Shown here one piece after another: positions 25,451 to 64,000 of a stretch of 64,000 nucleotides of DNA. Within the stretch, counting starts at the first letter, position 1; each line of letters starts with the position of its first letter. The stretch covers positions 942,001 through 1,006,000 of the forward strand of contig NC_134035.1 in the NCBI RefSeq assembly GCF_964204645.1, read 5' to 3'. Both the position numbers and the translations under genes were made by a program. The notes under the pieces are model-generated. The model was not told the DNA's origin. It saw nothing but the letters and a program-made list of their open reading frames with translations, and made no database searches. This DNA comes from Tubulanus polymorphus. Lineage: Eukaryota > Nemertea > Palaeonemertea > Tubulaniformes > Tubulanidae.

Positions 25451-25916
25451 CTTCACACCGGATTTCGTTATAATCTGTTTTCCGATAGTTGGAAAACATT
25501 CACGAATATTTTTCGAAAAAAAAAAAAAATTTCCCGCTTGAAAACGACAGCATAGTTTTTATAAGTGATTGATCAATTATGAAAGCGCAATTGAGTTGGG
25601 CCCATTTTCCGAATTATACTCTATTCCCGATAGTGGTAAATATTTAACCAAGACATTTTCGCCTAATGGCCACCGTTTGATTGTCCAAGAGGGACCGTGT
25701 AATAATGTTATTTGTCCTGAGGCACACGTCATATATCTTGACGGCAAACAACTATTCGTCCATATTTGATCTCATTTCTTTCCACTTTTTTTCCCGATAT
25801 TGTTTCTGTTCTAGTACTCATCTCCTAGGTTTCAATGGATAGATACTGTATCCATGTTGTGACGATAATATGTAGAGAATGTCACGATAAAAGAATGAAA
25901 GAAAGGAATGATATGA

Positions 25917-26040
25917 AAGTCTGAAAATGTCTCCTTGAGCTAGTGAAGTTTATTTCAACGTTTTGACTAAATTTTTACTAGTCATCTTCAGGAGCATTTC
26001 CCTTAGTAATCTAATAGTCATATTCAGGAATAATGAGTTA
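25917..26040 (-). repeat. Dispersed copy related to the 61-kb 68-bp array
   Basis: On the minus strand it reads CTGAAGATGACTAGT..., ATTTAGTCAAAACGTTGAAA, TAAACTTCACTAGCTCAAGG. This gives the same order CTGAAGA - stem - AAAACGTTG - AATAAACT - CTAGCTCAAGGA as the units at 61040-61300. A second CTGAATATGACTATTAGA lies at its other end. Confidence 0.7.
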
Positions 26041-26125
26041 CATCACAGTTATAGGTAATTATATAATACGATAGTGAATATAGATATAGATTTAAATCAA
26101 TAGATATTGAAGACATGAACTAGCA

Positions 26126-26410
26126 GGTACTTAAATCAAAACAATAGTCAGATATTAGAGACAAACTAGGGGGTACTCATTCATTCATTCATTCATATTT
26201 TATTGCTCAAAAAAAATAATTTGCATAGAGCATCGTTTTTAGCAAGATAGCAAATGTAACAATAGTTCAAAAGTATTTCAAGCCTTTTCTAATATAAAGA
26301 ACTAAGTTGAGACGAGTTCTTCCTACTTAGATCAAAACAATATTAGAGACAAAGTAGGGAGTACTTAAATAAAAACAATAGTCATTCAAACTTAGGTATT
26401 CACTATTGTT
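26126..26410. repeat. Degenerate repeat with four SOX-type sites
   Basis: TACTTAAATCAAAACAATAG/GATATTAGAGACAAACTAGG phrases recur at about 26128, 26327 and 26362. AACAATAG/CTATTGTT occurs at 26140, 26258, 26374 and 26403. Two of these sites are inside the repeat unit and two outside. An ATTC microsatellite lies at 26180-26195. Confidence 0.5.
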
Positions 26411-27818
26411 TTGACCTGTTTTGGAACTTTATATCGATTTTTTCGTTGTTTTTGTATGATTCTCTAGATGTTTCTTTGGATATGTGTTATTCGCGTTATC
26501 TGGGATCTAGTTCTTACCCTTGAACACACTCTACTACCATCATCATCTATCGGCGAAGAAATGCTAATTAACAAGATGTAATTTTTATCGTCCTCCCGAC
26601 AAATTGACCGAATTCTTCGTTAACTATTATTCTAACACCGATTTTAGGTGCGCCTGATTCTGCGCGGCTCGGTTTAGAAATAAAAAAAACTTGAACTCCT
26701 GCGTCGGAATATCTTATCATATGATAAGACTGCGATTGTTTAGCCGGAGAGAGGGTATTTGTTTCAGTTCGATGGTTGTAAACAGACAATTTATGGACTC
26801 TAAAAACGTAGAAATGGCCCTTAAGATTTAATAAATAATGGCATCGGTTCATCGTAACAACCTGAAAGAGAGGTATTGTGTATCGTGGCAACTTTTGTCT
26901 AGTGTTTACGCGTATATATATACACTTTGTCAATTTCTCCTCTCCCTCCAGTGAGAGAGTGGGTTTTACCTACGTTCTGGAAATTTATGGGTTCGGAAAT
27001 ATTTGCAGCAGCAATGCCGGAGCGCAAATGAATATTTCAGCGAAATAAAAAAAAAGAGAGAACATCGGGGCATTGTTCGCCTCTGTGTGAGATTTACGAT
27101 TGCCCCGTTTGCGTAAGAAAGACAGTAACATAAGTTGTGAAGAAGAGTTACTGTTCTCGTTATAGATTACTAGCGTTTGTAGACAAAGAGAGAATCAAAT
27201 GGGTTCTACTACTCGAACTTATCAGTCGTATCGAGAGAACAGATCGACCATTTTCCGATGATCTGCGATATCATTTTAGAGGTATTTGTTAGATTTCGGC
27301 CGTGAGTTTGAAACTCGTTCCTCGGTAACAGTTTGAAAATCGATGTGAATATTCTTCGGACAGAGTTCTTTGCCACACTAGACTGAGTGCGCAGGTTTCG
27401 CCGCAAGAAAATTTGTGGCTATAAACAGATTGCCCGTTGTATAATCGCTGAGGCAATTTCATGTTTAAATGAAAATGGAAAAACCCTGACTAAAATGAAA
27501 CTGGATTTCTGATTTGCTAATCATGATATCATCTAAGCTGCGCACTCGGTCTAGTGTGGCAGGGTTTCATACCATGGCCAGTCTCAATGCCATCAGGTTC
27601 GAATCCCTGTCGGAGGAAAGGATGGAATGTAAGACTGATGTGTTCTCAGTTTCAGCAGTTGGCAAACAAACCGCAATTTATGATATGTTATAAAGTTAAT
27701 TCTTCTAATTACATATGGATGCGTCCGGGTATACTTGGTTTTGGCGTCGACTGAAAATGTTAACTTCGGTTTATTATTAAACTGTGGCTGATCTTTTATC
27801 GTTTTTGAATACTTTCAG
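26411..27818 (+). other. Last part of the proposed leader intron
   Basis: No exon is supported. The 121-codon frame 26568-26933 (-) has no recognised content. A single tRNA B-box-like repeat unit sits at about 27541-27630. The acceptor of SoxD coding exon 1 closes the stretch at 27818. Confidence 0.35.
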
Positions 27819-27822
27819 AGAA

Positions 27823-61586
<33,764 letters not shown>

Positions 61587-63830
61587 GCGCGCGTTTCGGC
61601 GGCCCGAATCGAGGAGAGAGGGACAGACGGACGGATGGATGGATGGAAACCGGGCGAATGATAATAATCGATACTTCCACTAATAACTACGAAGGACCAA
61701 ACACTGTACATAGCGCTCTCGTCCACCGCGAGGTGGCGCTGGTTGAAATTTTTATATCTCCGTACGTTGTGCCGAAAAAAAAACACATTTTTACATCACT
61801 GAAATATGCATTTGCGTCTGACGGCAATGACCGACCTTCGAGCTCCACGGGCGAAACAAACCGAATGTTTAGTTCTGTCCAAACTGTAAGACGGTGCTTC
61901 GTCCTCGATTAATTAGCTGACATATATATATATATATATATATATGTTCTCCAATGGGTGGCGTTGCTGATCGATATGTTTACGAACTCGCTTGCCAGAG
62001 ATTGAGCGCGTATTGTTCGACTATCAGTACCATATCATTAACACACGTCGAGACCACCGTCGAATCGTCGGTACTTCGAGACGACGCACGACTTAAGATG
62101 ACGATCCGGCTCCAGTTTCAGCATCTTATTAGGTTATATATGTGTATTGTATATGTAGGATTTTATAAATGATATATGTACAGTTGAACTGGTAATAATT
62201 CATCGCGCAACGACTTAAGCCAAAAACAAATATAGGGCCAAATGATTATAATAATGATAGGGTAATCTATGTTTAGTAATAGATAGTATTTTTCCACATT
62301 TTTCTGTGTGTGTATATGATAAGTTTCTAATGCTAAACTAACATATTCCCTTGTGACACCCCCCCCCCAAAAAAAACCTCCTGAAATCTGTCAGCTAGCG
62401 GATTTCTTTCATTTCATAACAGCTTATTGTGCGAAGACCAGCTGATGAGTTTACAACTAGAGTTATTTATAGATCGGTAAATTTGTGGGTGTATATAATA
62501 GGATATAAAAAGCGGATTTAGTTCAACGCCGATGTTAGCAGACGGAACTGAAATCCATTTACGCTCTTCTGTTGACCCGTTATATTATTGCCCGTAATAG
62601 AGATTTTTGATAGAAACAGGGCGATTAAATTTTTCTTTTCGGCTCCGCAAAAAAGAAATGCCATTTCTATCTGGAATTCATTCAAACTCGGGGTCATTCA
62701 TGCGTACAATTTCGAATGCATATTTGCTTAGAATACACTAGTTTATTGACTACTGTGATTTGTATATCAAATACTCATTTTTTTCTCAGTTTCTGCATCA
62801 AGAATGACGTCACGTATGACTATATCATCGAATTCATCAATGATGCAAGATTTTCAACTAATTTTTTTGTCTAAAACTACGATATTAGTTATTATCCCAG
62901 GGTATTATTATCATTATTATTTTTATTATTATTATTATTATTGATGCATATGAGAGGTTTTTGCAAAAGTTTATATACTACGTATAAGAAAAGAGTTTTC
63001 TTTTTCTGTAAAATTGGTGCTAGATTTTTAGTATAGTGAAAAACGGTGCGAAATTTATCGTTATGAATATCTGATTATTACATTATTATTATCATTATTA
63101 TTATTATTATTATAATTATTACAAAGAATTGATAACTAGACGAGAGTTATTCGTATATTGTCGTCGAAAAACAGATCCATTTCATTTTAAAATCAGGACG
63201 CAGCAAATGTACTGCTATATTTGACACGACCTCCAAGATGTACGCAATGAATTTAAATGACAAAAGTGTATATATACATGCATACATACAATAGGTACAC
63301 GGAATCATGACAAAATGAATCGAAATTCATGACATTAGTGAAATATAATCTTGGGTAGTCGCTTCAGCGCGCTAATTTGCTTTATACCATGCAGTACTTT
63401 GCTGAATACAAAAAAGAACATAATAGCTTTGTGTAAATGATCGATATAGATAACGATATTGCGTAGAATGTTTTCGGGTGCTAATACGGTCTTACGATGA
63501 ATCTTTAAAAACACCAAACTTTGCCATTCATCACAATGTACTGACTTGCAACATGTCGACATTGCGCGCGTGTGGCTTCCTTTATTGCAACAAAGCCATG
63601 GCAAATATTGAACTTATTCGGTGCATTCATAGATAGAAATGCTTCCAATTTTACGCCTGCAACATATTATCACTTAGTTACTGACATTTCTACCACATTA
63701 CGGCGGTCTCCGTATGGCATTTTTCATTTAGATGTGCTCAATGGGCACTGTGCCCCCCCCCCTACCTATTAAATTCATTTCACCTCGAATTGTTTTTTCG
63801 AATAAATCCATCTGAATCCTGTCGCTTTGT
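61587..63830 (+). other. SoxD: SoxD 3'UTR and poly(A) signals (end uncertain)
   Basis: AT-rich non-coding sequence follows the TGA. Candidate poly(A) hexamers are ATTAAA at 62624-62629 and canonical AATAAA at 63801-63806, so short and long 3'UTR forms are possible. Two Pumilio-type UGUANAUA elements are visible at 62490-62497 and 63267-63274. The stretch also holds an (AT)n tract at 61921-61945, ATT-rich microsatellites at 62910-62943 and 63083-63120, and a C8/A6 run near 62360. No second gene is seen. Open frames here, including 61583-61912 and 61352-61786 on the other strand, look like chance frames. Confidence 0.55.
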
Positions 63831-64000
63831 GAAAAACGAAAGTCATTTTGTTCGGTTGTTCGGCAATCGCCAATATTCATAAGTCATTGATGAAAACAAC
63901 AAAAACACGATGCCCGATGTTTCTTGATTAAATAGCCAACTGATTTTGATAGATATATGAATATATGTACATATATATATATATATAAATATATTTCCGG

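Noticed and set aside
27541-27630. tRNA gene
   Set aside because: There is a B-box-like GGTTCGAATCC, but no acceptor stem, anticodon arm or A box could be paired.
27784-27822. N-terminal extension MADLLSFLNTFRE of SoxD
   Set aside because: It starts with GTG and runs across a good acceptor; MSSK at 27823 matches the family start.

Overview
The window is repeat-rich animal nuclear DNA. It has GT-AG spliced exons, many microsatellites, palindromic mini-transposons and tandem arrays, and no bacterial-style gene packing. The only gene I can support is a SoxD-class transcription factor (the Sox5/Sox6/Sox13 group) on the + strand. Its HMG box and the basic segment after it have an invertebrate, protostome-like flavour, so a spiralian (mollusc-like) invertebrate is my best guess. 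That placement is inference; the species is not identifiable from the sequence.

Layout. Positions 1 to about 13.6 kb are non-coding upstream DNA carrying scattered MITE-like repeats and one CpG-dense stretch (11.65-12.2 kb). A probable SoxD promoter and 5'UTR exon lies at about 13.68-14.14 kb and ends in a splice donor. An optional exon at 19.43 kb may be a second leader exon or an alternative N-terminal coding exon. The first firmly coding exon is 27823-28371. It begins with MSSKRK, as SoxD proteins do, and ends in the start of the leucine zipper. A 29-kb intron follows. It is full of palindromic elements, tandem arrays, a perfect CTG tract of about 42 units and CpG-dense islands. The remaining coding exons are 57528-58082 (CtBP-type PLNLS motif), 59637-59853, 59937-60107 and 60291-60396 (the HMG box, split between the two), 60647-60780 (basic segment) and 61375-61586 (Ser-rich C-terminus and TGA stop). 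A 3'UTR runs on, with poly(A) hexamers at 62624 and 63801.

The seven coding exons join in phase without a stop and give 647 residues. That model lacks the long glutamine-rich part of the SoxD zipper and Q-box. I could not find an exon for it in the big intron, and this is the main open question about the gene.

Non-genic highlights: (i) palindromic elements whose centres read CTGATGA - stem - GAAAC, resembling a hammerhead ribozyme core, with a related 68-bp array in the last intron; (ii) about 17 copies of the strong SOX site CTATTGTT/AACAATAG, many in CpG-dense islands, suggesting autoregulation; (iii) two piggyBac-like MITEs in TTAA sites; (iv) a perfect 54-bp palindrome; (v) several exact-period minisatellites crowded around the second coding exon. 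All repeat counts and periods were made by eye.
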